Below, piece by piece: positions 8,536 through 18,960 of a stretch of 37,687 bases of DNA. The notes beneath the pieces are model-generated. The model did not search any database. It was not told the origin of the DNA and saw only the letters and a list, made by a program, of their open reading frames with translations. Position numbers and translations under genes: made by a program. Every line of letters starts with the position of its first letter. Position 1 is the stretch's first letter. Source of the stretch: Alphaproteobacteria bacterium (GTDB lineage: Bacteria > Pseudomonadota > Alphaproteobacteria > SHVP01); NCBI GenBank assembly GCA_016869765.1, contig VGES01000035.1, positions 1 through 37,687 on the forward strand, in the 5' to 3' direction.

Positions 8536-10422
8536 TCAGCCCCCACCCTGGGTTCGACCACCCGACAGATCGACCGATCGAATCGTTTGCTCAGCCCGTT
8601 TCTTGTCCAGTCGCTGCGCCTCGCGGATGACATCGCGGGCGACCGGGGACGCGGCCGCCGAGCCCGAGCCCCCGTGTTCGATGACCACGGCGATCGCGTA
8701 ACGCGGCTCATGAACCGGGGCATAGGCGACGAACAGGGCGTGATCACGATCCTCCCACGGCAACTCTTCGTTCTTGAGGATTCGTGTTTCACGCTCCTGA
8801 CGCGTAATGCGGCGCACCTGGGACGTCCCGGTCTTGCCGGCGATCTGGTAGCTCTTGTCGGGTATGCGCGAGCGAAACGCTGTTCCGGACGGCGAGTTGC
8901 TGACCCGGTTCATGCCCTCGAGCACGATCGCGAGGTTGCTGCGCGACAGTCCGAGCGACGGCGCGTGCTCCCGCGCCAGTTCGGCCTCGGACGATGGTGA
9001 ACGCTGGGGCGCGACCAACCGCGGCGTCACGGCGAAGCCACCGTTGGCCAAGCGCGCTGTCATGATCGCGAGTTGCAGTGGAGTCGTCAGCACATAACCC
9101 TGGCCGATGCCGGTGATCACGGTCTCGCCCGGATGCCATACGTCGTTGAGCGCCGCGCGCTTCCACTCGCGCGTCGGGATCAAGCCTTTGCGCTCGGACG
9201 GGAGGTCGATGCCGGTCTGCCGCCCGAGGCCGAGTTTGAAAGACATCTCGGCGATTCGTTCGAGGCCGATTCGGCGTGCCAAGTCGTAGAAATAGACGTC
9301 ACAGGACTGTTCGAGCGCCTGGAGCATGTTGAGGCCGCCATGGCCATGCTTCTTCCAGCAATGGAAGCGGGCGCTGCCGAGATCGAAATGGCCGGGACAG
9401 TAGGCGATGTGGTCCTTGGTCAGGCCGCTCTCCAGCGCCGCCAGCGCCACCACGAGCTTGTACGTCGAGCCGGGAGGGTACTGGCCGGCGATGGCCTTGT
9501 TGACGAGCGGTGCCCTGGGGTCCGACTGCCATTCCTGCCAGGTTCTCTGGGTCAAGCCGACGCTGAACACCAGCGGGTCGAAGGACGGCGTCGAGGTCAT
9601 CACGAGCACGTCTCCCGACGTCACGTCGACGACGACGACGCTGCCGGCCTCCTCGCCCAGGCGATTGGCAGCAAACTCCTGAAGCTCGGCATCGATGGTC
9701 AGTGAGACGTCGCCGCCGGGCTGCCCCTCCCGCCGGCTCAGCTCGCGGATGACCCGGCCGACCGCGTTGACCTCGACCCGACTGACCCTAGCTCGGCCGC
9801 GCAGCACGTTCTCTTGCATGCGCTCGATGCCGCTCTTGCCGACACGAAAGCCCGGCAACTGCAGCACCGGATCACCGTTGAGGTCGTCTTCGCTCGGCGC
9901 CGCCACGTAGCCGATGACATGCGCGAGCGACCGCGAACGGGCGTAGGACCGCGATTCGCCGATCTCGGGATGCAGACCCGGCAGATGCGGGCTGTTGACG
10001 TTCACGGCCGCAAACTGGTCCCACGACAGGTTCTCGAGCACGGTGACCGGGATGAAGCTCCGGCGGCGCAACGTCTCACGCAGGATCTTGTTGCGTTCGT
10101 GATCGGCGAGCGGCACCACCTTGGCCAGGGCATCGAGCGTCCGTTCGACGCTCGGCGTCTGCTCGGCGATCATGACGACGCGGTAGTTCTGCTGATTGGC
10201 CGCGATCTCGGCACCGTAGCGATCGAGAATTCGGCCGCGCGGCGGCGGCAACAGGCGCAGGCTGATCCGGTTGTCCTCGGCCAACACGGTGTATTGCTCG
10301 GACTCGAGGATCTGGAGCTGATACATGCGGCCGACCAGGGCCGACAGCAAAAGCAATTTGCCGCCGCCGAGGAAGATGGCGCGCCGGGTGAACGTCCGCT
10401 GGCTGCTCGCGTCCCGCTTCAT
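8536..10422 (-). CDS. mrdA: Penicillin-binding protein 2, elongasome transpeptidase
   Basis: This 628-residue class B PBP crosslinks peptidoglycan during elongation. A single membrane helix near residues 16-32 is followed by a dimerisation domain ('PPPRGRILDRYG') and the transpeptidase domain. The active-site motifs are in order: S319-T-Y-K322, S373-C-D and K530-T-G. Two cysteines (342 and 355) lie between the first two motifs. The ATG at 10422 begins MKRDASSQ, 2 nt after the mreD stop. The open frame extends further upstream but would overlap mreD entirely. It works with RodA, encoded immediately downstream. Confidence 0.95.
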   Translation of the reverse strand: MKRDASSQRTFTRRAIFLGGGKLLLLSALVGRMYQLQILESEQYTVLAEDNRISLRLLPPPRGRILDRYGAEIAANQQNYRVVMIAEQTPSVERTLDALAKVVPLADHERNKILRETLRRRSFIPVTVLENLSWDQFAAVNVNSPHLPGLHPEIGESRSYARSRSLAHVIGYVAAPSEDDLNGDPVLQLPGFRVGKSGIERMQENVLRGRARVSRVEVNAVGRVIRELSRREGQPGGDVSLTIDAELQEFAANRLGEEAGSVVVVDVTSGDVLVMTSTPSFDPLVFSVGLTQRTWQEWQSDPRAPLVNKAIAGQYPPGSTYKLVVALAALESGLTKDHIAYCPGHFDLGSARFHCWKKHGHGGLNMLQALEQSCDVYFYDLARRIGLERIAEMSFKLGLGRQTGIDLPSERKGLIPTREWKRAALNDVWHPGETVITGIGQGYVLTTPLQLAIMTARLANGGFAVTPRLVAPQRSPSSEAELAREHAPSLGLSRSNLAIVLEGMNRVSNSPSGTAFRSRIPDKSYQIAGKTGTSQVRRITRQERETRILKNEELPWEDRDHALFVAYAPVHEPRYAIAVVIEHGGSGSAAASPVARDVIREAQRLDKKRAEQTIRSVDLSGGRTQGGG

Positions 10423-10424
10423 GA

Positions 10425-10937
10425 TCAGATATGACTCACGGCCCGCCGCAAGCGGACCATGGTCCAGTTTAGGACCGGATAGAGCGCGATCGAAAGCAGT
10501 CCCTGGGTCAAGAACAGCCCTGGTTGCAACAACCGGCCAAAATAGGCGGAGGTCACCGCCCACGAGGCGAAGGTGACCGTGAGGGCGACAACGCCGAAAC
10601 CGAACCATTCGATGGCGAAGGCCCGCCCGACGAAACTTCGCCGCTGTTGGGCCATCACCGCGCGAACGGCCACATAAACCGCCGCGAACAGGCCGGGCGG
10701 CCCACCGGTCAACAGGTCCTGGAACAGACCGATCGCAAAGGCCGCGGCGAGCGGCAGCAGATCGGGGCGGTAAATGCCCCAGAAGAACACGGCCATGAGC
10801 GCAAGCGGCGGCATCACCAAGCCGACCTGGGTGATTCCGAGCGGCAGCTGACTGACCAGAATCAACACCAACGCGATGAGGGACGGCGTCGCCTGGCGGC
10901 TGCGGAGCGCAAGACGCGAACCGCGGTCGTCCGCCAT
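10425..10937 (-). CDS. mreD: Rod shape-determining membrane protein MreD
   Basis: This 170-residue integral membrane protein has about five hydrophobic segments. The segments 'PPLALMAVFFWGIYRPDLLP' and 'LFQDLLTGGPPGLFAAVYVA' are typical of MreD. It connects MreC and MreB with the RodA/PBP2 synthase in the elongasome; no enzymatic function is known for the family. It lies 4 nt after the mreC stop and 2 nt before mrdA, so the operon is tightly packed. The assignment rests on the membrane pattern plus the mreC-mreD-mrdA context, since MreD is poorly conserved. Confidence 0.92.
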   Translation of the reverse strand: MADDRGSRLALRSRQATPSLIALVLILVSQLPLGITQVGLVMPPLALMAVFFWGIYRPDLLPLAAAFAIGLFQDLLTGGPPGLFAAVYVAVRAVMAQQRRSFVGRAFAIEWFGFGVVALTVTFASWAVTSAYFGRLLQPGLFLTQGLLSIALYPVLNWTMVRLRRAVSHI

Positions 10938-10941
10938 GGCG

Positions 10942-11811
10942 CTAATCGTTGACCGCGGGCTCCTGACCAGCCGGTGCCAATCGCGGCAAGTCGTAGCGCA
11001 CGATGCGCACGAATTCGAGCTGATCGGAGTTCGCCAGCAACTGGACGCGGATCACGCCGTCGACGCCCGACACGACGCCAACCGGAAGTCCCTGCGGCAA
11101 TACACCGCCGTGACCGGAGGTGACGATGCGATCGCCCACGGCCACCTGCATCTGATTGGGCAGGAACGCGAGCTGCGGCCGCTCCCGGTTATCGCCGGCG
11201 AGGACGCCGCGCAAACCGGAGTTGAGGTTGGTCACTGGCACCCGGGAATTGAGGTCGGTGAGCAGCAGAATACGCGCCGAGCGCTCACCGACTTCGACGA
11301 CGCGACCGAGGAGGCCATCGGCATTCATGACGGCCTGACCGCGCCTGATCCCGTCCCGGTGACCGGCATTGACCAGCACCGTGCGAACGAACGGCACGCC
11401 GGCGTCGGCGATGACCCGGGCCGAAATGAAGCTCGGCGGCTGGTCGCTGCGGACGTTGAGCAGACCGCGCAGGCTGGCATTCTCGGCTTCTAGCCGACGC
11501 GCCGCCGCCTGCCACTGTCTCAGCCGCTCGTTCTCGTCGCGCAACCGATCGAGTTCGTCGTGCAGCGTCAGCCACGCCTGGACGTTGTCGACCCCGCGGT
11601 TGACGGCTGCCAACGGCTGCGATGCAGCGTCCAGGATCGGTGCCGCCACGTCGGTGACGACGAGGCGGACGCGCTCGACGGTGGCAGGATCGAAGCGGCC
11701 GAACAACATGATCGCGAAAGCAGCACCGATGAACAATGCCGGCGCAAAACGCTGCGCCAAGTGCCACAGCGGCAAGGCCAGTCGCGTCGCGTTGTTCTTC
11801 TGCCCCCTCAC
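10942..11811 (-). CDS. mreC: Rod shape-determining protein MreC
   Basis: This 289-residue protein has a short basic cytoplasmic tail and one membrane helix near residues 22-38. A coiled coil follows at about residues 83-118 (HDELDRLRDENERLRQW and onward). The two periplasmic beta-barrel domains come next, with 'ARVIADAGVPFVRTVLVNAG', 'NADGLLGRVVEVG' and 'VTSGHGGVLPQGLPVGVVSG'. MreC oligomerises in the periplasm and activates PBP2. The ATG at 11811 lies 22 nt after the mreB stop, and length and order are normal. Confidence 0.95.
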   Translation of the reverse strand: MRGQKNNATRLALPLWHLAQRFAPALFIGAAFAIMLFGRFDPATVERVRLVVTDVAAPILDAASQPLAAVNRGVDNVQAWLTLHDELDRLRDENERLRQWQAAARRLEAENASLRGLLNVRSDQPPSFISARVIADAGVPFVRTVLVNAGHRDGIRRGQAVMNADGLLGRVVEVGERSARILLLTDLNSRVPVTNLNSGLRGVLAGDNRERPQLAFLPNQMQVAVGDRIVTSGHGGVLPQGLPVGVVSGVDGVIRVQLLANSDQLEFVRIVRYDLPRLAPAGQEPAVND

Positions 11812-11833
11812 GTTCAGCCCTCAGATTCCCGAC

Positions 11834-12880
<1,047 letters not shown>

Positions 12881-12924
12881 CTACTTGCTGACAAAAGGAA
12901 CCACCACGCCGAAACGCCGCCGGC

Positions 12925-14478
12925 TCATGCCGAAAGCGCCGCCGGCGCAGACTTCTCGCGCTTCACCAACAGCTTGTTGAGCGCCGTGACATACGCACGG
13001 ACGCTCGCGACCAGGGTGTCGGTGTCGGCCCCCTGACCGTTGACGGTCTTACCGCCCTCTTCCAACCGCACCGTGACCTCGGCCTGCGCGTCGGTGCCGT
13101 GAGTCACCGCATGGACTTGGAACAACTGCAGCTTCGCATCGTGCGGGAACAACGCCTTGATGGCATTGAACGCTGCGTCTACCGGACCGTCGCCCGAAGC
13201 CGTGGTCGCCTTGGTCTGACCGTTGATCTCGAGCTCCAGGTCCGCCGTTTGCGGGCCGAACGTGCCGGCCATGACACGGAGCGAGACCAGTTTGATGCGG
13301 TCGTTGACGCGCATTACCTGATCGTCGACCAACGCGATGAGGTCTTCGTCGAAGACATCCTTCTTCTTGTCGGCCAGGTCCTTGAACCGACGGAACGCAT
13401 CCTCGACCGCGTTCTCGCCCAGCTCGAAGCCCAGCTCCTTGAGCTTGTTGCGGAAGGCATGCCGGCCGGAGTGCTTGCCGAGGACGAGGTTGGAATTGGT
13501 CAGCCCCACCGATTCGGGCGTCATGATTTCGTAGGTCCGCGCGTGTTTGAGCACGCCGTCCTGGTGGATGCCGGCCTCGTGGGCGAAGGCATTGGCGCCG
13601 ACGATCGCCTTGTTCGGCTGGACCGGAAAGCCCGTGACGGCCGACACCAGGCGCGAGGTCTTGGTGATCGCCTCGGTCTTGATGCCGCTCCAATAGGGCA
13701 TGGCGTCGGCGCGCGTGCGCAGCGCCATCACGATCTCCTCGAGTGCGGCATTGCCGGCGCGTTCACCGAGACCGTTGATCGTGCACTCGACCTGCCGGGC
13801 ACCGGCCGTCACGCCGGCCAACGAATTGGCCACCGCCAAACCGAGGTCGTTGTGGCAGTGCACCGACAGACGGGCGCGATCGATGTTGGGAACGCGGTTG
13901 CGGATCGTCGTGATCAGCGTCGCGTATTCGCTCGGGATCGTGTAGCCGACCGTGTCGGGGATGTTGATCGTGCTCGCGCCGCACTTGATGGCGCTTTCGA
14001 TCGTCCTGCACAGGAAGTCGATGTCGGAACGTGTGCCGTCTTCGCACGACCACTCGACGTCGTCGCACAGGTTGCGCGCCCGCGTAACCGAATCGATGAC
14101 GGCCTGGTGCACGGCTTCCGGCGTCATCTGCAGCTTGTACTTCATGTGCAGCGGGCTGGTCGCGATGAAGGTGTGAATCCGTTTCCGTTTGGCTGGCCGC
14201 AGCGCTTCGGCGGCGCGATCGATGTCCTTGGCGCCGGCGCGAGCCAAGCCACAGATCACAGACTGGCCGATGATCTTGGCAATTTCATGGACGGCCTCGA
14301 AGTCGCCGTTGGAGGCGATCGGAAACCCCGCCTCGATGACGTCGACGCCGAGCGATTGCAGCATCTCGGCGATACGCAATTTTTCTTCGAGGTTCATCGA
14401 CGCCCCCGGCGACTGCTCGCCGTCGCGCATGGTGGTGTCGAAAATGACGACTCGGTCTGACTCGGGGAACTGGCTCAT
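12925..14478 (-). CDS. leuA: 2-isopropylmalate synthase
   Basis: This 517-residue enzyme condenses acetyl-CoA with 2-oxoisovalerate, the first committed step of leucine synthesis. The N-terminal DRE-TIM barrel has '[16 protein letters not shown]' and the metal-binding '[13 protein letters not shown]', followed by '[14 protein letters not shown]' and '[16 protein letters not shown]'. A C-terminal LeuA regulatory domain, for leucine feedback, covers about residues 370-510. The ATG at 14478 is preceded by AAGGA at an 8-nt spacing inside an inverted repeat (see the leader feature). The ilv genes upstream supply the pathway that makes its 2-oxo acid substrate. Confidence 0.97.
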   Translation of the reverse strand: MSQFPESDRVVIFDTTMRDGEQSPGASMNLEEKLRIAEMLQSLGVDVIEAGFPIASNGDFEAVHEIAKIIGQSVICGLARAGAKDIDRAAEALRPAKRKRIHTFIATSPLHMKYKLQMTPEAVHQAVIDSVTRARNLCDDVEWSCEDGTRSDIDFLCRTIESAIKCGASTINIPDTVGYTIPSEYATLITTIRNRVPNIDRARLSVHCHNDLGLAVANSLAGVTAGARQVECTINGLGERAGNAALEEIVMALRTRADAMPYWSGIKTEAITKTSRLVSAVTGFPVQPNKAIVGANAFAHEAGIHQDGVLKHARTYEIMTPESVGLTNSNLVLGKHSGRHAFRNKLKELGFELGENAVEDAFRRFKDLADKKKDVFDEDLIALVDDQVMRVNDRIKLVSLRVMAGTFGPQTADLELEINGQTKATTASGDGPVDAAFNAIKALFPHDAKLQLFQVHAVTHGTDAQAEVTVRLEEGGKTVNGQGADTDTLVASVRAYVTALNKLLVKREKSAPAALSA

Positions 14479-14483
14479 GGTGT

Positions 14484-14580
14484 TGGTCCTTCGTGACAGT
14501 GGCAGTGGCGCTCGACTTCCCCCAAACGAGATCGCCTCTCCGGCCGCATCCCGCTCAGGGGCGGCTAAGTCGAAGGACCA
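14484..14580 (-). promoter_or_regulatory. Candidate leuA leader: 10-bp inverted repeat sequestering the Shine-Dalgarno
   Basis: In the minus-strand RNA, TGGTCCTTCG (14580-14571) is perfectly complementary to CGAAGGACCA (14493-14484), with 77 nt between. The second arm contains AAGGA, the only good Shine-Dalgarno for leuA, 8 nt before its ATG. The first arm falls in Val/Leu codons of a possible leader peptide. Pairing would hide the leuA ribosome site, and a ribosome stalled for Leu or Val on the first arm would free it. The geometry is seen directly; the mechanism is inferred. Confidence 0.5.
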
Positions 14581-14647
14581 GGACGCAACGCACCGCGCGC
14601 AACCCGCCGAAGGGCCCGATCGAAGAATCTGGAATCACTACGGCCAC
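14555..14647 (-). CDS. Possible leuA leader peptide rich in Val/Leu codons
   Basis: A small open frame starts at GTG (14647) and ends at TGA (14557-14555), giving 30 codons. Later GTG or TTG starts in the same frame (for example GTG at 14593, 12 codons) are also possible. Its end reads V-R-C-V-L-V-L-R-L-S-R-P, with five Val/Leu codons in the last ten. These codons overlap the first arm of the inverted repeat that can mask the leuA ribosome site. No start has a strong Shine-Dalgarno, so translation is uncertain. Confidence 0.35.
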   Translation of the reverse strand: MAVVIPDSSIGPFGGLRAVRCVLVLRLSRP

Positions 14648-14879
14648 TTGGTTTGCTCGGCGCCCGAGGCGCTACGCTCCGTCAGTCTTTTCGGATCAAC
14701 AGGTTACAATGAAATTCTCGACTAACAACTTGCGAGAAAGCACGTAAACGCGATAACGCAACGACAAACTTTGCCGCGGCTCAAGAATTATTACGCCTTT
14801 TCCACAGCCGTTCGCAACACCTTTCCCGTGCGGTGTTGCCGCAAAGTGACATTTTCCTGGCCCGAACACCCGCCGGCAG
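14581..14879. other. AT-richer intergenic region upstream of leuA
   Basis: Between DUF924 and leuA the sequence becomes visibly AT-richer around 14700-14800 and probably holds the leuA promoter, although no single -35/-10 pair stands out. A hairpin GCAACACC/GGTGTTGC with a 10-nt loop lies at 14814-14839, about 40 nt after the DUF924 stop. It lacks a T run, so it is only a weak terminator candidate. Confidence 0.4.
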
Positions 14880-15455
14880 TCAGAACGACGAGTTCGGTTC
14901 CTTGAGGAACTCCGACTCTTGCGGCGTCGACGCCCGGCCGAGGATGTGGTTGCGGTGGGGAAACCGACCGAAGCGCACGATGATCTCGTGATGGCGTCGC
15001 AGCGACCGCCGCGCCTCGGTATGAACCTCGCCGTCGGGAATGGTGTCGAACAGCGCCAGGGCCCGCTCCTGATCGATCAACGCTTCGGAATGAACGAACG
15101 GCAGGTACATGAACCAGCGCGCGACCGGGGCGGGCCGGCGATCGAATCCGCGGGCCACCGCGTGGACGGCGACGGTGCGCGCCTTCTCGTCGCACGAATA
15201 CATCTTCGCGGTATCGCGAAACATGTTGCGGGGAAACTGATCGAGCAGGATCAGCAACGCCAGGCAACCCTCGGGGTTCGCCAGCCATGCATCGAGTCCG
15301 CCACGTTCGGCGACCTCGACCATGGCGGCGAAACGCTCGCGAATCAACTGGTCGAAAGCGGGGTCCTTCTTGAACCACCGCTCCTGCGGCTCGACCGGCG
15401 CATCGAGCGTGGCCGAGCCGAACCAGAACGTAAGCACCTCGCTAGGCGTCGTCAC
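14880..15455 (-). CDS. DUF924 family protein
   Basis: This 191-residue protein matches the DUF924 family: 'VLTFWFGS' near the N-terminus, 'RWFKKDPAFDQLIRERFAAM', 'GCLALLILLDQFPRNMFRDT', 'FMYLPFVHSEALIDQERALA' and 'RFGRFPHRNHILGRASTPQE'. The fold is a TPR-like helical protein with conserved His/Asp/Arg positions; its biochemical role is not established. The start is taken as GTG at 15455 (V-T-T-P-S-E-V), which places it 17 nt after ilvC; no upstream ATG avoids running through ilvC. It probably rides on the ilv transcript. Confidence 0.8.
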   Translation of the reverse strand: MTTPSEVLTFWFGSATLDAPVEPQERWFKKDPAFDQLIRERFAAMVEVAERGGLDAWLANPEGCLALLILLDQFPRNMFRDTAKMYSCDEKARTVAVHAVARGFDRRPAPVARWFMYLPFVHSEALIDQERALALFDTIPDGEVHTEARRSLRRHHEIIVRFGRFPHRNHILGRASTPQESEFLKEPNSSF

Positions 15456-15472
15456 GGCGTCGCACCGCGGCG

Positions 15473-16516
<1,044 letters not shown>

Positions 16517-16522
16517 TCAGGG

Positions 16523-17038
16523 TTACAGCGCGCCAGGACCGCGGCTGATCGCCACGATCCCCGTTCGCGCCACTTCGATCAGTCCGAGCGGCCGCATGAG
16601 ATCAACGAAGGCATCGACCTTGTCCGTCGAACCGGTCAACTCGAAGACAAAGGACTCGGTGGTCGAATCGACGACGCGCGCGCGGAAAATGTCCGCGATG
16701 CGAAGCGACTCGACGCGCGGCTCGCTTTTGCCGCGCACTTTGACGAGCGCCAGTTCACGCTCGACGCTCGGTCCATCGGTCGTCAGGTCGCTGACCCGCT
16801 TGACCGGCACGAGACGACTCAGTTGCGCCTTGATCTGCTCGATCACCATCGGCGTACCCGAGGTCACGATCGTGATCCGCGACAGGCGATTCACCGGATC
16901 GGTTTCGGACACCGTCAGACTCTCGATGTTGTAGCCACGGCCCGAGAACAGGCCGATGATCCGCGCCAATACGCCGGGCTCGTTGTCGACGAGTACGGCG
17001 ATGGTGTGGAACTTGGTTTCCTTCGTGTTGTCGCCCAT
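16523..17038 (-). CDS. ilvH: Acetolactate synthase small (regulatory) subunit
   Basis: This 171-residue regulatory subunit has an N-terminal ACT domain ('IAVLVDNEPGVLARIIGLFS', 'YNIESLTVSETD') that binds valine for feedback inhibition. A C-terminal ACT-like domain follows ('FRARVVDSTTESFVFELTGS'). It activates and regulates the catalytic subunit encoded 5 nt upstream. The ATG at 17038 gives MGDNTKETKFHTIAVL, the usual family start. The same frame is open upstream, but that part would overlap ilvI. Confidence 0.96.
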   Translation of the reverse strand: MGDNTKETKFHTIAVLVDNEPGVLARIIGLFSGRGYNIESLTVSETDPVNRLSRITIVTSGTPMVIEQIKAQLSRLVPVKRVSDLTTDGPSVERELALVKVRGKSEPRVESLRIADIFRARVVDSTTESFVFELTGSTDKVDAFVDLMRPLGLIEVARTGIVAISRGPGAL

Positions 17039-17043
17039 GACGG

Positions 17044-18801
17044 TCAGACCAATGCAAGCCCTTCGGTCGTCGCCTCGGGCTTGCTCGCGGCCGAGCCGAG
17101 GATCATCTCGTAGTGCGCACGGCCCGACGGGATCATCGGGAAACAGTTCTCGGCCGGATCGACCACGATGTCGGCGACGACCGGTCGATCGACCGCCATC
17201 ATCTCGCCGATCACGTCGTCGACCTCGTCGGGCCGCTTCGCCCGCAGCCCGACGCAGTGGAACGACTCGGCCAGCTTGACGAAGTCCGGCAACGCCGCCG
17301 TGTAGCTCTCGGCGTAGCGGCCGCCATGCAGGAGTTCCTGCCATTGCCGGACCATGCCCATGTATTCGTTGTTGAGGATGAAGACCTTGACCGGCAGTCG
17401 GTACTGCACCGCCGTCGACAACTCCTGGATGTTCATCAGGATCGAGGCTTCGCCCGCGATGTCGACGACGAGCGCCCCGGGATTGCCGAGCTGGACGCCG
17501 ATCGCGGCCGGCAAGCCGTATCCCATGGTGCCGAGACCGCCCGAGGTCATCCAGTGATTGGGGCGCTGGAACTTGTAGAACTGCGCCGCCCACATCTGGT
17601 GCTGGCCGACCTCGGTGGTGATGAACGGATCACGGTCCTTGGTCAGGGCGTACAGTCGCTCGATCGCGTACTGCGGCTTGATGATCTTGCTGTCGCGGTC
17701 GTAACGAAGACAGTCGACCCCGCGCCATTCGTCGATCTGCTGCCACCAGCCCTCGAGGGCCGCGGGGTCGATCCGGTACCGGCGTGCGTCCCACACCGTG
17801 ATCATGTCTTCGATGATGCTGGCCGCATCGCCGATGATGCCGATCTCGACCGAGACGTTCTTGTTGATCGAGGCCGGATCGATGTCGACGTGAATCTTGC
17901 GTGAATTCGGGCTGAACGCATCGATGCGCCCGGTGATGCGGTCGTCGAAGCGGGCGCCCAGGCACAGCATGACGTCACAGTTGTACATCGCGAGGTTGGC
18001 CTCGTAAGTCCCGTGCATCCCGAGCATGCCGACGAACTGACGGTCGGTGGCCGGGTAGGCGCCGAGGCCCATCAGGGTATTGGTGATCGGCACGCCGAGT
18101 TTCTTGACCAACGCCACCAACAGTTCGGCCGCCCGCGGCCCCGAGTTGATGACGCCGCCGCCGGAATAGACGATCGGGCGCTTGGCCTGGGCCAGGAGTT
18201 CGACGGCCCGTTCGATGGCCCTGGCATCGCCCTTGATCCTCGGCTGGTAAGTGCGATGACGAATGTCCGTCGGCCCGACGTAGTCGCCGCTCGCGAGTTG
18301 CACGTCCTTCGGCAGATCGACCACGACCGGACCAGGCCGGCCGGCGCGCGCGACATAGAACGCCTCGTGGATCGTGTGCGCCAGGCGGTTGACGTCCTTC
18401 ACGAGGTAGTTGTGCTTGGTACAGGCGCGGGTGATTCCCGTGGTATCGGCCTCCTGGAACGCATCGTTGCCGATGAGGTGCGTCGGCACCTGGCCCGTGA
18501 GGCACACGATCGGAATCGAGTCCATCAAAGCGTCGGTCAAGCCGGTGACGGTATTCGTCGCACCCGGCCCCGAGGTGACCAGCACGACGCCAGGCTTTCC
18601 CGTCGAGCGCGCGTAGCCTTCCGCGGCATGGACCGCCCCTTGCTCGTGGCGTACCAGGATGTGGCGCAGATGATTCTGCTGGAAGATGGCGTCGTAGATC
18701 GGAAGCACGGCGCCCCCCGGATAGCCGAACACCGTGTCGACGCCCTGATCGACCAGGGCCTTGATGATGATCTCGGCCCCGCTCATGCGTGCCTGACTCA
18801 T
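17044..18801 (-). CDS. ilvI: Acetolactate synthase large (catalytic) subunit
   Basis: This 585-residue ThDP enzyme condenses pyruvate with pyruvate or 2-oxobutyrate, the first common step of Val/Ile/Leu synthesis. The N-terminal domain has 'GYPGGAVLPIYDAIF' and the ThDP-activating Glu53 in 'RHEQGAVHAAEGYARSTG'. The central domain has 'GARFDDRITGRIDAF'. The ThDP domain ends with 'VVDIAGEASILMN' and 'FILNNEYMGMVRQW'. Its metal-binding motif reads Gly-Glu451 rather than the classical Gly-Asp, 27 residues before Asn477-Asn478; this may be a lineage variant. The ATG at 18801 has GAGG upstream at 6 nt; an internal ATG at 18786 is an alternative. Confidence 0.96.
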   Translation of the reverse strand: MSQARMSGAEIIIKALVDQGVDTVFGYPGGAVLPIYDAIFQQNHLRHILVRHEQGAVHAAEGYARSTGKPGVVLVTSGPGATNTVTGLTDALMDSIPIVCLTGQVPTHLIGNDAFQEADTTGITRACTKHNYLVKDVNRLAHTIHEAFYVARAGRPGPVVVDLPKDVQLASGDYVGPTDIRHRTYQPRIKGDARAIERAVELLAQAKRPIVYSGGGVINSGPRAAELLVALVKKLGVPITNTLMGLGAYPATDRQFVGMLGMHGTYEANLAMYNCDVMLCLGARFDDRITGRIDAFSPNSRKIHVDIDPASINKNVSVEIGIIGDAASIIEDMITVWDARRYRIDPAALEGWWQQIDEWRGVDCLRYDRDSKIIKPQYAIERLYALTKDRDPFITTEVGQHQMWAAQFYKFQRPNHWMTSGGLGTMGYGLPAAIGVQLGNPGALVVDIAGEASILMNIQELSTAVQYRLPVKVFILNNEYMGMVRQWQELLHGGRYAESYTAALPDFVKLAESFHCVGLRAKRPDEVDDVIGEMMAVDRPVVADIVVDPAENCFPMIPSGRAHYEMILGSAASKPEATTEGLALV

Positions 18802-18931
18802 GTCTCACCTCGCGCGGCCCTTGGCCGCCACAAGAACGAAACCGTCCCACCCTGCCCCGCGACGGGCCGGCCCAAGACGGACAACGATGGACGAATCGGG
18901 AAAAACCCCGGAAATCCAACGATTTCGCGGG

Positions 18932-18960
18932 AACCTATCCGCTTGATCGTCTCAGGTCAA
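18932..18960 (-). promoter_or_regulatory. Candidate ilvI promoter
   Basis: On the minus strand TTGACC (18960-18955), a 17-nt spacer and TAGGTT (18937-18932) resemble a sigma-70-type promoter with a good -35 and a weak -10. It begins inside the last codons of miaA. It would give a leader of about 120 nt before ilvI, containing a GCGGCC-CTT-GGCCGC hairpin (18814-18828) just before the ribosome site. Confidence 0.4.

Noticed and set aside
7429-9000. A 523-codon plus-strand open frame opposite rodA and mrdA
   Set aside because: It is antisense to two intact genes; its charged low-complexity sequence reflects the reverse complement of hydrophobic codons.
13099-14460. A 453-codon open frame on the plus strand opposite leuA
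   Set aside because: It is antisense to a clear leuA with all its motifs. Long open antisense frames are expected in high-GC DNA, and the translation has no recognisable domain.
14814-14839. Hairpin after DUF924 as an intrinsic terminator
   Set aside because: The 8-bp stem is good but has a 10-nt loop and no T tract on the relevant strand, so it is noted only as a weak candidate in the intergenic entry.
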